From: Thinopyrum elongatum
Lineage: Eukaryota > Streptophyta > Magnoliopsida > Poales > Poaceae
DNA: 64,000 bases
Reading direction: 5' to 3'
Assembly: GCA_011799875.1 (NCBI GenBank)
Contig: CM022297.1
Location: 70,382,663 to 70,446,662 of the forward strand
The translations under genes were made by a program, and so were the position numbers. The notes under the pieces were generated by a model, which did no database searches, was not told where the DNA came from, and was given only the letters and a program-made list of their open reading frames with translations. Positions 41,646 through 52,385 of this stretch are shown here, one piece after another (positions within the stretch are counted from its first letter, which is position 1; each line of letters starts with the position of its first letter).

Positions 41646-42632
41646 ACTCCCCCAAGCTTAACCCATTGCTTGTCCTCAAGCAATTCAGTTGAGAAACTGA
41701 AAGTGACAAAGAAAAACTTCTACAAACTCTATTGATCTTGTTGTTGCAAATATGTTTAGCCAATATTCAGGTTTTTAGCAAAGATTATGAACTAACCATA
41801 TTCACAATAACACTTAGGTCTCACATTTACTCATATCAATGGCATAATCAACTAGCGAGCAATAATAAGATATCTCGGATGACAACACTTTTTCCAAATA
41901 GTCATGATATAATATAACAAAATGGTATCTCGCTAGCCCTTTCTGGGACCGCAAAACATAAGTGCAGAGCGCCCCTGAAGATCAAGGACTGACTGGACAT
42001 TGTAATTCATGGCAAAAGAGATCCAGTCATAGTCATACCCAATATTGAATAAAAACAAAGCATATAAATGACAGTGGTGCTCTCCAGCTGGTGCTTTTAT
42101 AAGAAGATGATGACTCAACAATAAAAGTAAAAGGATATGCCCTCCGCAAAGGGAAGCGGTGATTTGCAGATGTGCAAGAGCTAAGAGCTTTTAAAACAGA
42201 GATGAATATAATTTTGAGCGGTATGCTTTCATTTTCAACATAACAACTAAGAGATCTCACTATCTTCCATGCTAGACACATTATAGGCGGTTCCCAAACA
42301 GAATGGTATAGTTTTACTCCCCCTCCACCAACAAGCACACTCCACGGCTAGCCGAATCCATGGGTACCGTCCATACCAACAACAGTCCTGGGGGAGTTTT
42401 GTTTCATTATTATATCTTGATTTTGATTTTTTGATCATGGAACTGGGCATCCCAAATACCAGCCACTTTCTCGTGAATGACAAGTGAATAAACACTCATC
42501 GTGAGAATAACCCACCTAGCATGGAAGATACTGATAGCCCCCAGTCACTACATGAGCGATTCGGGCATGCAAAACAGATTATTATTTGAAGGTTTAGAGT
42601 TTGGCACATGCAAATTTACTTGGAATGGCAGG
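41646..42632 (-). other. Element B 3' internal region, part beyond element C
   Basis: Non-coding. On the minus strand it ends AAGCTTGGGGGAG before the LTR (41646-41660), the polypurine tract. It matches A's 39360-40235 and 60640-60693 in reverse. Element C enters after GGCAGG at 42632. Confidence 0.6.
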
Positions 42633-43552
42633 TGTCGCGGGAAACCACGACCACCTATGGGGCCAAGGGGCCCCTTGCTGGTTTGGCAGGGGGGATGTTG
42701 CGTTGCACAAAGAGCAGAAGAACATGGGGCAGCACGACAGAGATCACACGGGCAATTTTACCCAGGTTCGGGCCGCCGCGAGGCATAAAACTCTACTCCT
42801 GCTTTGGTGGCTTGATGGTGGAAAAGTGGTGGTGGAGCGTAGTACACTTGCCCGGCAGGCTCGCCCTGGGGAGGCAGTGACTAAGCGCGTACGAGCGTGG
42901 GGGTGTTCAACTTTCCAACCCTTGCTACGGTTGCCATGGGCCTCCTTTTATAGGTTAAGGGGCCACCACAGTGGCAAAACAGTCATTATGCATTGATAAG
43001 ATAGCAAACAGTGTTATCATACCTAATTCTGCAGGCTGACAGAGTGCATTAAAAGCACCGCTCAACGTCACATCGTTGCTCCCCCGGCAAGCCTTGCCGG
43101 GCTCATCTTGCCAGCTCCATTTCTGCTTGCTTGACACATCGTAGGACGGGTGTCATCTGTAGGTATTTCCTGTAGAAAGAGGCCGCCATGTGGCGAATGG
43201 CTGCCACTTAGTCACTTTGCGGCTTGACACCGCATTGATCAACGATGTGGGTCATGGTGAGATGGCTTGGTGAGGTATCTTTGCCCTCGTGAGTCCCGGC
43301 GGGCCCTGCCGGGATGTCTTGATGCTTCCTTCCAGAGGAGCCCTTGTCTGTGCCAGGTCCGCCTGCCCGCCAAGGGAGGCTTTTCTCCCGGTGGTGTCTC
43401 GCTTCTTTGTCTTGGTCTTGGCCTTCTTAATCTGCCTGCTGGTTCTTCGAAGATCTTGGTCTCTTGTATCTTGACATGGCCTTGGTGTTGTAATCTTGTT
43501 CTCGTGCCTGTGCACAGTCAGGGCAACAGACCCAGGGTTTGTTGCACCGACA
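42633..43552 (-). repeat. 3' LTR of element C
   Basis: Direct repeat of 52386-53306. Next to it on the interior side, the minus strand reads GGCAGGCCCGGGGGCTTC up to the LTR start at 43552, the probable polypurine tract (43553-43570). Confidence 0.85.
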
Positions 43553-44021
43553 GAAGCCCCCGGGCCTGCCCCGATCGCGCTGCTGGGCGTCGTCGGGGTA
43601 GGTCCTAATAAGTGCACAGGCAGGGGCGCTGAAGAGGCTGGTCTCTTGGAGTCTTCTTTGCTTCTTCATTAATCTCGACTCTCGGCCAGTTTCCAGTTTT
43701 CCCGCTCGTCGTGCGTAATGCTGTGGAAAACTTGGACTGTGGCCCATGGATTGCCCACACCCCACGATCACGGGGCGGAAACTGCCATCCCACTTGCTCC
43801 CCGCCTCGCACGCACCTGCCATGTGTTCCGCATGCATTGGTCGTGGTAGGTGGTGGATGCGGAGAGCGCGGGGATGAGTGCCACGGTTGAGAACCAGGCG
43901 TCGATGGTTGGGGCAGAGGGTCGGCCTTGATTCTTTGGGTCGCAGAAGGTGCAGGGAGGCCACATTGGGGGAACGGGGTGGCCGTTTCCTGCGCAAAAGG
44001 CTAGCCCCCGCACCGTCCTTC
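43553..44021 (+). other. Interior of element C between the 3' LTR and the antisense gene
   Basis: No supported ORF on either strand; ORFs present are short and overlap in all frames. It lies directly upstream of the antisense gene's TATA box, so it probably contains that gene's promoter. Confidence 0.4.
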
Positions 44022-44095
44022 TATAAAAAGGGGGGAAGAGCAGTGCATTTTCACTCACGCCTCTTCTCCCTTTTTGCAATCTTCCTCCACTTGCC
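44022..44095 (+). promoter_or_regulatory. TATA box and leader of the antisense B3-like gene
   Basis: TATAAAA at 44022-44028, in CTTCTATAAAAAGGGG, lies 74 bases upstream of the ATG at 44096. The leader is pyrimidine-rich (CTTCTCCCTTTTTGCAATCTTCC), as usual for plant 5' UTRs. Confidence 0.6.
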
Positions 44096-44755
44096 ATGGT
44101 GAGAGGACGAGGGCGCGGCATCACTCCTAGGGCGGCGACGAGGGCTTCTACTCGACAGCGCATCCCTCCTCCTCCTGATCTCGTGACAGAGGAGCCCACC
44201 GCGAGAGGAGGAGGGAGGGGGCGAGGCCGAGGTCGCCGCGGTGCTCGAGGAAGAGGGGGACGGGGTGATGCCTTAGCCGCGCCCCCGCCGACAGTCCTCC
44301 CTCCAATGGACGGCCATGTCAGGGATCAGCCTCGAGAGTTCATCATCAGGCTGTACAAACCCCCATGCGGCCATCTTCGCCTCCCTACTCCATTTGCACG
44401 GGAAATGGAGCTCGAACAGCCACACGCTCTGAGGTTGCACGTGAGGGGCTGTGAGAACGGCGGCATGTGGGTTGATGTCTACTTCCCAGCTCCTCATGTG
44501 ATGTACCTCCGTCGTGGTTGGAAGACCTTTGCTCGTGCCCACGGTTTCTCGGAAGGGCACGTTCTCCAGTTCAAATTAAAGGAGAGCGGCCTGCTCTCCG
44601 TCAAGATCTTCGGGCGCTTAGGAGCTCGCTTAGGGTGCTGCGCGAAGAGCTCAACCAACGACGAAAGCTCCTCCTCGAGCAAAAGCGACGAGGAGGACAG
44701 TGACGGCGATGACGACGGCAGTGCGCGGGAGGGCGACGACTCTGGCTCCGACTGA
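44096..44755 (+). CDS. B3-like DNA-binding protein, encoded antisense within element C
   Basis: Intact 219-codon ORF. Residues 3-57 are RG-rich (RGRGRG, RGRGGRG), an RGG-type RNA/DNA-binding tail. Residues about 81-172 have the pattern of a REM-type B3 domain: FIIRLYKPPCGHLRLPTPFA, a variable loop with GGMWVDVYF, then YLRRGWKTFARAHGFSEGHV ending in LLSVKIFG, where the GW and the G-H-V-L-Q-F turn fit the conserved B3 core. Residues 190-219 are an acidic Ser/Asp-rich tail (SSSSSKSDEEDSDGDDDG). Plant B3 domains bind DNA. The gene is read against gag-pol, has its own TATA box, and has no lesion while gag-pol has seven stops. Tat-lineage elements are known to carry extra antisense ORFs; whether this one is described I cannot check. 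Confidence 0.65.
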   Translation: MVRGRGRGITPRAATRASTRQRIPPPPDLVTEEPTARGGGRGRGRGRRGARGRGGRGDALAAPPPTVLPPMDGHVRDQPREFIIRLYKPPCGHLRLPTPFAREMELEQPHALRLHVRGCENGGMWVDVYFPAPHVMYLRRGWKTFARAHGFSEGHVLQFKLKESGLLSVKIFGRLGARLGCCAKSSTNDESSSSSKSDEEDSDGDDDGSAREGDDSGSD

Positions 44756-44756
44756 G

Positions 44757-45928
44757 CGTCGCCCGCACCATCTTCATCAGGCGGCAGCACCATCATCTGC
44801 ATCTGCCTCTACTTCCCGGCAAGGTGATTTGCCGGGGAGTTGGATGCAGGGGTGGGGATGGTGCCGCCCGGCTTCCTCCAGCAGTCTTCCAGCTAGACCC
44901 CGGCAGGCTTCCTCTTGAACTGTAGCTCCGTTAGCCCTGCCGTGTCCTGCTGGCCTTGGTGGTGGTGGTTGGCGGGTCGCCTCCATCGTGCTCTCCATCG
45001 ATGCGTTCCCCGGTGCTCCCCCGTCCCCATCAGGCTACCTCTCTTGGAGCCCGATGGGAATGGGCCGGGCTTCTGCTCAGGCACTCCTTTTGCCCTTCTC
45101 GCCTTCAACTGTTGTGCCTAGGAGGAGAGGGACAAGAAAGGGCATCAGGGGGCACTTATCTTTTTTCAATCTTAAACTCGTAGGCATTTGCCAAATTTTA
45201 GTTCGAATAATGTAATCTCTCGAGTCCATATCTGTGTTCTGTAAGGTTTGGACTTGTATGACCAGCATATTAATGAAAAAGATGAACCTTGCCGGGAACT
45301 CGTGCATGTATATGTCCATGCAGAGGTGAAATGCCTCTTTATTTTAAATAAATGAGTTTTCCCCGGCAGGCTATCCTGCTGGTACCCTTTCTTCGTTGCC
45401 GGGGAACTGAGCCTACCGGCAAGAAATAGAGGGACCAGCCCCCCGCTAACTTCTTTTCATCAAAGGCCACTACGACCATCCAGGCCGAAGCAACGTTCGA
45501 GCCAGGGACGGGAGCACCTATGTTTCAAAGAGTGGCGGGGTTTTCTTATGCACAAGTTTTAGCTTATAGATCACTTATGGACAAGAGGTAGAACTTATCT
45601 GTTTGGTTCGCCGGGGATCACAGCGTTGGTTCATCTCCCCATCTTCTTGCAGAAACCGAGTTCTCGGCAGGAACCTGCAGCTTTATGCAGATGAGAATGA
45701 TGCAGGATGCGATCCTATCTATATGCATATGCAAATGCTCATGAAATGCTTATGCAAATGCTCTTGGAATGCTTATGCATGCATGCAACTTGGTCGGGGC
45801 CCCCCTAGCACTTCGTTAATTTCTCTGGTGCTCAGGGTCATCGCCTGGCTTTGTACAAGGGGTTACATGCAACTGAGGCAAGGCCTGTACAAAAGGGTGG
45901 CTACCTGGCAGGGCCCTACAGCCGAGCC
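44757..45928 (+). other. 3' region of the antisense gene and end of element C internal sequence
   Basis: No further ORF. Plus-strand sequence TATTAATGAAAAAGATG at about 45267-45283 lies in a T-rich, transcript-end-like context and may be the antisense poly(A) signal region. The remainder to 45928 (read minus) follows the integrase stop. Confidence 0.4.
45716..45790. repeat. Short minisatellite (ATGCAAATGCTC-type)
   Basis: Two and a half tandem units of 23-24 bases built on ATGCAAATGCTCNTGRAATGCTT, grading into ATGCATGCATGCA. Lies between the integrase end and the antisense gene. Confidence 0.6.
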
Positions 45929-47521
45929 TTACGGGTAGAACTTGTGGAGATGCTCAATATTCCATGAGTTTTGCAATTGAATGCCATCTCCGGTCTCCAG
46001 ATGGACTGTGCCAGGTCTGGTGACTCGTACTACCCGGTAAGGGCCTTCCCACTTCGGTGTCAACTTGTTTGTACCCTTGGCGGACTGAACGCGCCTAAGG
46101 ACAAGGTCGCCTTCCTCAAAACACCGGGCATGAACCCTGTGGCTATGATAGCGACGCAGGGCTTGCTGATAGCGTGCAACACGCGTAGCAGCCCGGAGAC
46201 GGTTCTCCTCGAGTAGCACAGCGTCGTCACGCCCGTGATGATCTTGCGCTACTTCGTCATAGGCAAGCACTCGAGGCGACCCGTAAATAAGTTCCGTGGG
46301 GATAACTGCTTCCGTCCCATAGACCAGGGAAAAAGGAGTCTGCCCGGTAGCTCAATTTGTTGTTGTTCCGAGGGACCAAAGAACTACCGGCAGCTCATCG
46401 ATCCACCACTTGCCGTGCTTCTGCAGCGTATCAAAGGTTCTTGTTTTGAGTCCCCGTGGCACTTCAGCGTTCGCCCTCTCAGCTTGCCCGTTGCTTCTGG
46501 GATGTGCGACAGAAGCAAACGAGATCTTGCTTCCGATGGCATGAACATATTGCATGAAGGCGCGGCTCGTGAATTGGGTGCCATTGTCGGTAATGATCCT
46601 TGCCGGGATTCCAAAACGACACACCAAATCTTTCAAGAACTTGATAGCTGATTGAGCAGTCACCTTTCTCACGGCAGCAACTTCCGGCCACTTTGTAAAC
46701 TTGTCGATAGCAACGAACAAGAATTCAAAGCCCCCGATTGCTCGGGGGAAAGGGCCGAGGATATTGAGCCCCCAGACCGAAAATGGCCATGATAAAGGGA
46801 TTGTCTGAAGAGCTTGGGCAGGCAGGTGGATTTTCTTGGAATGGAACTGACAGGCTTCACATTTGGTGACTAGCTCAACCGCATCTTGGAGGGCTGTGGG
46901 CCAATAGAATCCTTGCCGGAATGCTTTCCCAACCAGCGCCCTTGATCCAATGTGGGAGCCGCACATGCCTTTGTGTATCTCAGCCAGCAGTTCCTTCCCT
47001 TCTTCCCGGCAGATGTACTTCAATTTCACACCATTGGGCCTCCTTCTGTACAGAGTGTCATCGACAAACTGGTACATACTGGCCCTCCGGGCTACTCTTT
47101 CAGCCTCATCTTGGTCATTGGGGAGTTCTCTGGTTTGGAGAAAGTGGACTATGTGCCTTGCCCAAGTTGGATCCTGGGGCTCGGCAACAAGGACTAGCGG
47201 CATCTCCTCTACTACGGGGGCACATTCCTCGTTCGCAGGTACCATGGGTCCGGCTGGAGGGTGCGGTCCAGTAGGTTGTGAGGAGTTGTTTCCGGCAGGG
47301 TCCCTGCCAGGAGCGGATGGCTCTACTGGGAGAGGCTTACCAGAGTCCAGCTTTCTCCTTTTCCGGGCCATTGTTGCTGGGGATAAGGAGGGCTGAGTAA
47401 GATGGAGAACAAAAGTTCCTGGTTCCACAGGAAGCTTTTGGGTAGCACACTTTGACAGGTGATCAGCTATGCTGTTTTCCGCATGAGGTATGTGCTCTGT
47501 TTGCAACTCGTCAAAGTGCTC
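45929..47521 (-). pseudogene. pol: Integrase region of element C pol (two stops flank it, catalytic Asp lost)
   Basis: Same frame as RT and gag. The zinc-binding HHCC module is visible (GMCGSHIGSRALVGKAFRQG, CEACQFH), then the core DDE domain. The first catalytic residue, Asp in WGLDILG-type integrases, is Asn here (WGLNILG, codon 46763-46765). The second Asp (IITDNGTQF) and the Glu (SNGQAERAN) are present. A TGA at 46352-46354 stands where an Arg is expected after SLGTTTN; beyond it the frame continues into the C-terminal part (KWEGPYRVVRVTRPGTVHLE) and ends at 45929. A TAG at 47522-47524 separates it from RNase H. Known role: insertion of cDNA into the genome. This copy is inactive. Confidence 0.85.
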
Positions 47522-49360
47522 CTATAATCTTCTCACTTCCTCAACGTATGCCTCCATCAATGGACTTTGGTAATCCTTGTTGACTTGTCTCACCACAAGC
47601 TGTGAGTCTCCTTGAATGATCAGCTTCTTGATTCCCAATTCTGCGGCAATCCTGAGCCCGGCAAGGAGCCCTTCATACTCTGCTGTATTATTGGTTGCCT
47701 CTTCCCGGGCAAAATGCATCTGGACGATGTACTTCAAGTGTTCCCCGGAGGGAGCGATGAGAAGCACGCCAGCCCCTGCACCTTGTAGGGAAAAAGCACC
47801 ATTAAAATACATGATCCATTCTTGGGGCGCCTCCTTGCCGGGGATAACTATTTCTGGCACTTCCTCGTCGGGGGTTGGCGTCCATTCTGCAATAAACTCT
47901 GCCAATGCCATGCTCTGGATTGTTGATGTGCTCTCAAACTTTAAACCAAAACTGGATAACTCCAAAGCCCACTCCACTATTCTGCCAGTAGCCTCAGGGT
48001 TCCGGAGTATCCTTTGCAACGGGAAGCGAGTGACAACCGTGATCTCATGGGCTTGGAAGTAGTGGCGCAGTTTCCTTGAGGCCATGATGAGGCCAAAGAT
48101 CAACTTTTGCATGCCAGAGTACCTCTATCCTGCCCCCTGTAGCAGGGAACTGACGAAGTACACTGGGCGCTGCATCACTTTCTTCCTTGCCGTGTCCTTG
48201 GGGTTGTCTTCGCTACCGTGCTTATCTCTGTCCTGATCCCTATCTAACTTTGCCGGTCTTTGCTCACTCTCTGTTTCATCCACTTCCCGCTGCGCCACCA
48301 AGGCTGCACTAACCACTTGATTGGTTGCCGCCAAGTATAACAGCAATGGCTCTTGCGGTTTGGGAGCAACCAAGGTGGGCACAGAAGATAGGTAGGCCTT
48401 CAACTCTTGCAAAGCCGCATCTGCTTCTGGAGTCCACTTCATGGGCCCTGCCTTCTTCAAGATTTTGAAGAACGGCAAGCCGCGCTCGACAGACTTGGAA
48501 ATGAATCTGCTTAGCGCGGCAACGCACCCTGTCAGACGCCTTACATCTTTGATCATCTTTGGTGCTTGGATCTGTTTGATGGATTGGATCTTATCGGGGT
48601 TGGCTTCGATCCCCCGATGGGATACAAAGTACCCGAGCAGCTTGCCGGAGGGAACACCAAATACACACTTCTCCGGGTTGAGCTTCAAGTTGATCTTGCA
48701 CAAATTGGCAAATGTCTCCTCCAAATCCTAGATAAGGGTTGATCTGTCCTTGGTTTTGACCACAATATCATCCATATAAGCCTCAATGTTTCTGTGCAGC
48801 TGTGGCCCAAAACCAATCTGGACTGCCCTTGCAAAAGCAGACCCGGCACTCTTTAATCCGAAAGGCATGCGGATAAAACAGTACGTACCACATGGGGTGA
48901 TGAACGAGGTCTTCTCTTCGTCTTCCTTAGACATGAAGATTTGATGATACCCAGAATATGCATCCAAAAAGGAGAGCAAATCGCAGCCTGAAGTGGAGTC
49001 CACGATATGGGCGATGCACGGCAAGTGAAATGGGTCTTTTGGGCAAGCCTTGTTGAGATCTGTGAAGTCTATGCAAAGTCTCCATTTCCCATTGGCCTTC
49101 CGGACAACCACTGGATTTGCTAACCATGTTGGATGCAGCACTCCTCTGACCAAACTAGCTGCCTCAAGTTTCTTGATCTCCTCTGTAATGAACTGCAGCA
49201 TCTCCAAGGCCTGCTTCCGGACTTTCTGCTTGACAGGTCAGGCATGTGGGCAGACAGCAAGGTGGTGCTCGATTACCTCCCTGGGAACACCGGGGATATC
49301 AGATGGTTGCCAGGCAAACACATCGATATTCACCCGCAGGAAGGCAACGAGCGTGCTTTC
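47522..49360 (-). pseudogene. pol: Reverse transcriptase and RNase H region of element C pol
   Basis: RT: VVVRKANGKWRLCIDFTDLN, FLDAYSGYHQI and the catalytic YMDD (48767-48778) are intact, then the thumb/connection (LNPEKCVFGVPSGKLLGYFV). RNase H: WIMYFNGAFS has Asn (codon 47801-47803) where the first catalytic Asp is expected; NNTAEYEGLLAGL and IQGDSQLVV keep the Glu and second Asp. Stops in the same frame: TGA 49238-49240 (in the region before RT, where Arg is expected before PVKQ), TAG 48728-48730, TAG 48125-48127, TAG 47522-47524. No frameshift. Known role: minus- and plus-strand cDNA synthesis. Inactive copy. Confidence 0.85.
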
Positions 49361-52285
49361 CTATTTGTCATCGAGGGTGGCGCTGATGGTGAAAGTACCA
49401 TCAACGCCAGCCAGCCCTGCCGGGACCTTCTTCACTTGTGGAGCAGCAACCTTGGATCTCTTGCTGTTGGAACTCTCCGGCAAGTCATCAACAGGTGCAG
49501 CGCACTCCGAAGAGGTGCACTTCCCGAATTCCTTGCCGGAGCCCTTACTATCCTTCTTCTTCCCTCTGTTCTCCTTGGCGGGAACTGCCGCTGCTGCTGC
49601 CTCTGCTGCGACTGCATCCCGGTACATCTTGTCCAGACAAATGATTGTATCTTTCTCATCTGATGGGACAGAAATGACTCCAACTGGCCCTGGCATCTTC
49701 AAGATGGTGTAGGCATAGTGGGATGCCGCCATGAACTTAGCCAGGGCTGGGCATCCAAGGATTCCATTGTACGGCAAGGGGAGGTCAACCACATCAAACA
49801 CAATCTTTTCAGTCCGGTAGTTCAGCTCTCCCCCAAACGTCACAGGCAACGTGATCTTTCCCTTAGGATGACTCCTGCCGGGATTAACTCCTTGAAACGT
49901 GCCGGTGACTTTTAACTCATCCTCTGCTATCTGAAGCTTGCTGATAACCTTTGGGGAAATCAGATTCAACCCGGCCCCGCCATCCACCAACATCTTCATG
50001 ACCTTAAGGTTGTGAATTGTTGGAGAGACCAACAACGGCAAACATCCTACCGCGGTGGTGCGGTCAGGATGATCCTCTTCGCCAAAGATGATGGGCGTGC
50101 GTGACCATTTGAGTGGTTTCCGGGCCCCTGGCACTGGTTCCACGGCATTAACCTCACGCGCCCACCGCTTGAGTTGGCGGTGAGAGGCGTGTAGGGATGC
50201 ACCCCCGTCAATGCACAGGGCGTCAGTGGCCTTTTGGAACTCCTGCTCACTGGTTTCCTCTTCATCCCCTTCATCACTCTCATCACCGCAGGCTTCCTTC
50301 TCTCGATCCCTGGCGGGTTTCCCTTTGTTCCGAAGAGGTCTGCCGGGGCGATTTACTTCACGGCCATGACCCTTACCGCCAACAACATCCTGTCCCTTTT
50401 CCTTGTCACGCTTCTCATATTCTGCTTTCTGTCTCTTGACAAGCTGCTCAACCTGATAACACTCTTGAAGGTCGTGGCCCTTGGTCCGATGGATCTTGCA
50501 GTACGGTCCATCACCTTTCCCGGCCTTTTTGGCGGCCGCGGCCTCCAGGTAGTCAGAGCACACGGCAGCTTCCTTGCTGGGGGTTTCAGCCTTAACCTTC
50601 TTGCCGGTACTAGGGATACCAGACCCTTCAACAGACATTACCGTCTTATCCTTGCGCTTCTTGCTCTTCTTCTGACTGGTGGACTCGTCATCATCCTCTG
50701 AATCAACATTAATGCAATCCTCCTCTCCGGGCAGTTTTCTTCCCTCCTCCATCCGAGCACACTTATCCACCAAGGTGTAAAGTTCCTTCACAGTCTTGGA
50801 CAACCATACATTCATCTTGGAACGAATCTTCCGGTTGCGCACATTGGACTGGAAGGCGGCTATCACAGCTGCTGGATGGATATTTGCGATGTTTCTGTGG
50901 ACTCTGCTAAATCTCTGCAAATACTTCCGGAGTGTCTCTCCTTCTTTCTGCTGAAGAAGCTGCAGATCGCTGGGCCGACCTGGTTCTTGATGGCCGCCAG
51001 TGAAGGCGCCAATGAACTCATGGCACAAATCAGCCCATGAAGAAATGGAGTTCTCTGGCAGGTGCATCAGCCAAGACCTCACATTGGACTTGAGAGCCAA
51101 AGGGAAGTAGTTGGCGAATACCTTCTCATCTCTTCCCCCGGCAGCTTGAACAGCGATGGTGTAGATGCTTAGAAACTCTGCCGGGTTTAGCCTCCCATCG
51201 TACTTCTCGGGTATCTCTGGCTTGAACGTGCGGACGGACGGCCAACGGACTTGCCGCAGCTCACGAGTAAAGGTAGGGCACCCAACCTCGAAAGGTAGGT
51301 ACCCACCAGTATCGAGTGCAGGCTCATCGACGTCGGGACCATCACACCCATTGGCTCGGTGGTGGGTGTCGCGGCGTTGCTCAACGACAACGCGCGCGTC
51401 TCCCCTCTGCCTGTCCTCCGAGGCACGCTGCCGGCCTGGACGCGCTCGAGGGTCAGAAGAGGCCATCGAGACACCATCAGGTTCTTGATTCCGCTGCACC
51501 CGTGCTAGCTGCCGTGGCGGGGATTGTACTGTGGGGGTGGCCCTTTCCGTACGACCAGCAGCACGGGCCGTTGTCGTCGCTTGGGGAGGCCGTGGCAGGC
51601 CAGCTCGCTACGAGCCCCCAGCCTCGGCGAAGCCGAGCAGGCTCTGGATGGTGGCACACAATTCATCCATCTGCTCGGCCACTGGCGGAAACCTCAGCAG
51701 CAGTTGAGCCCGCGCCATGGCCTCCATAGCAGTACTTGGTATGGGCGATGATGACGCAGATCGCGCCGTCGCTCGGCTCCTGACGGGGCCAGCAGTGCCC
51801 ATATCACATCCCCGCTGTTGCGGGGCGGCCACCTGGATGGCATGGTGGCGCGGTGATGGCGCTTGAGGGTCAGCAACTCCACTAGGCGCAGCAGCCTGGT
51901 CGACTTGTCCCGGGGGAGGTGCACGCGCTGCGGCCGCCCCTGTGGTGGGGGCGGCCGGAGGGCGGCGATTCGCCCTGGACCGAGCGCCATTGCTGCGGCT
52001 GTGCCCATCGTCGAGGGGAAGGAGTGTGGATGGAGTAGCCCCTTCACCCGTACCTCGCGGAGCGTGGCCATCGAGGTGTTGCTGATGTTGCTCTCCTCCG
52101 GCGTCTCCTGCTCCTGCTTCGACCGCAGGGGAAGTGGTGACGGTGCCGCGTGCCCCGACCACAGCCCCAGCGGCGTCCACACTCTCATGCGCCTCCGCGT
52201 CCCCCGCAGCATTGGTGGCTGCGGGCGGCGGCGCCTTTGAGGTGGATGGGTGAGCAGCAGCACCGGGCTTCTTCTTGGGCGCCAT
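49361..52285 (-). pseudogene. gag: Gag-protease of element C
   Basis: Likely start ATG 52285 (MAPKKKPGAAAHPS); an upstream ATG at 52357 is also in frame. N-terminal Ala/Pro-rich region, TAG at 51608-51610, then after residues VQRNQEPDGVSM the typical Gypsy capsid (YFPLALKSNVRSWLMHLPEN, LRKYLQRFSRVHRNI). A nuclear-type basic stretch and a possible CHCC-like zinc element (YCKIHRTKGHDLQEC) follow, then protease with VKMLVDGGAGLNLISPK (catalytic Asp kept; DGGAG is the Tat-branch form), and TAG at 49361-49363. The pol frame continues directly after that stop without a shift, so the ancestor had one gag-pol frame (2119 codons from 52285 to 45929, stops included). Confidence 0.85.
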
Positions 52286-52363
52286 TGCCGACGGCGCCGT
52301 CGAAGACGAAGATGGTGATGAAGATGACGCGCTGCACACGCTTTCAGGTTCGCGCAAGCGATC

Positions 52364-52381
52364 CCCCTACCTGGTGCGCCA
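52364..52381 (-). other. Primer binding site of element C
   Basis: The minus strand reads TGGCGCACCAGGTAGGGG four bases inside the LTR end. I do not assign the tRNA. It fixes the element as minus strand. Confidence 0.7.
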
Positions 52382-52385
52382 ATGA

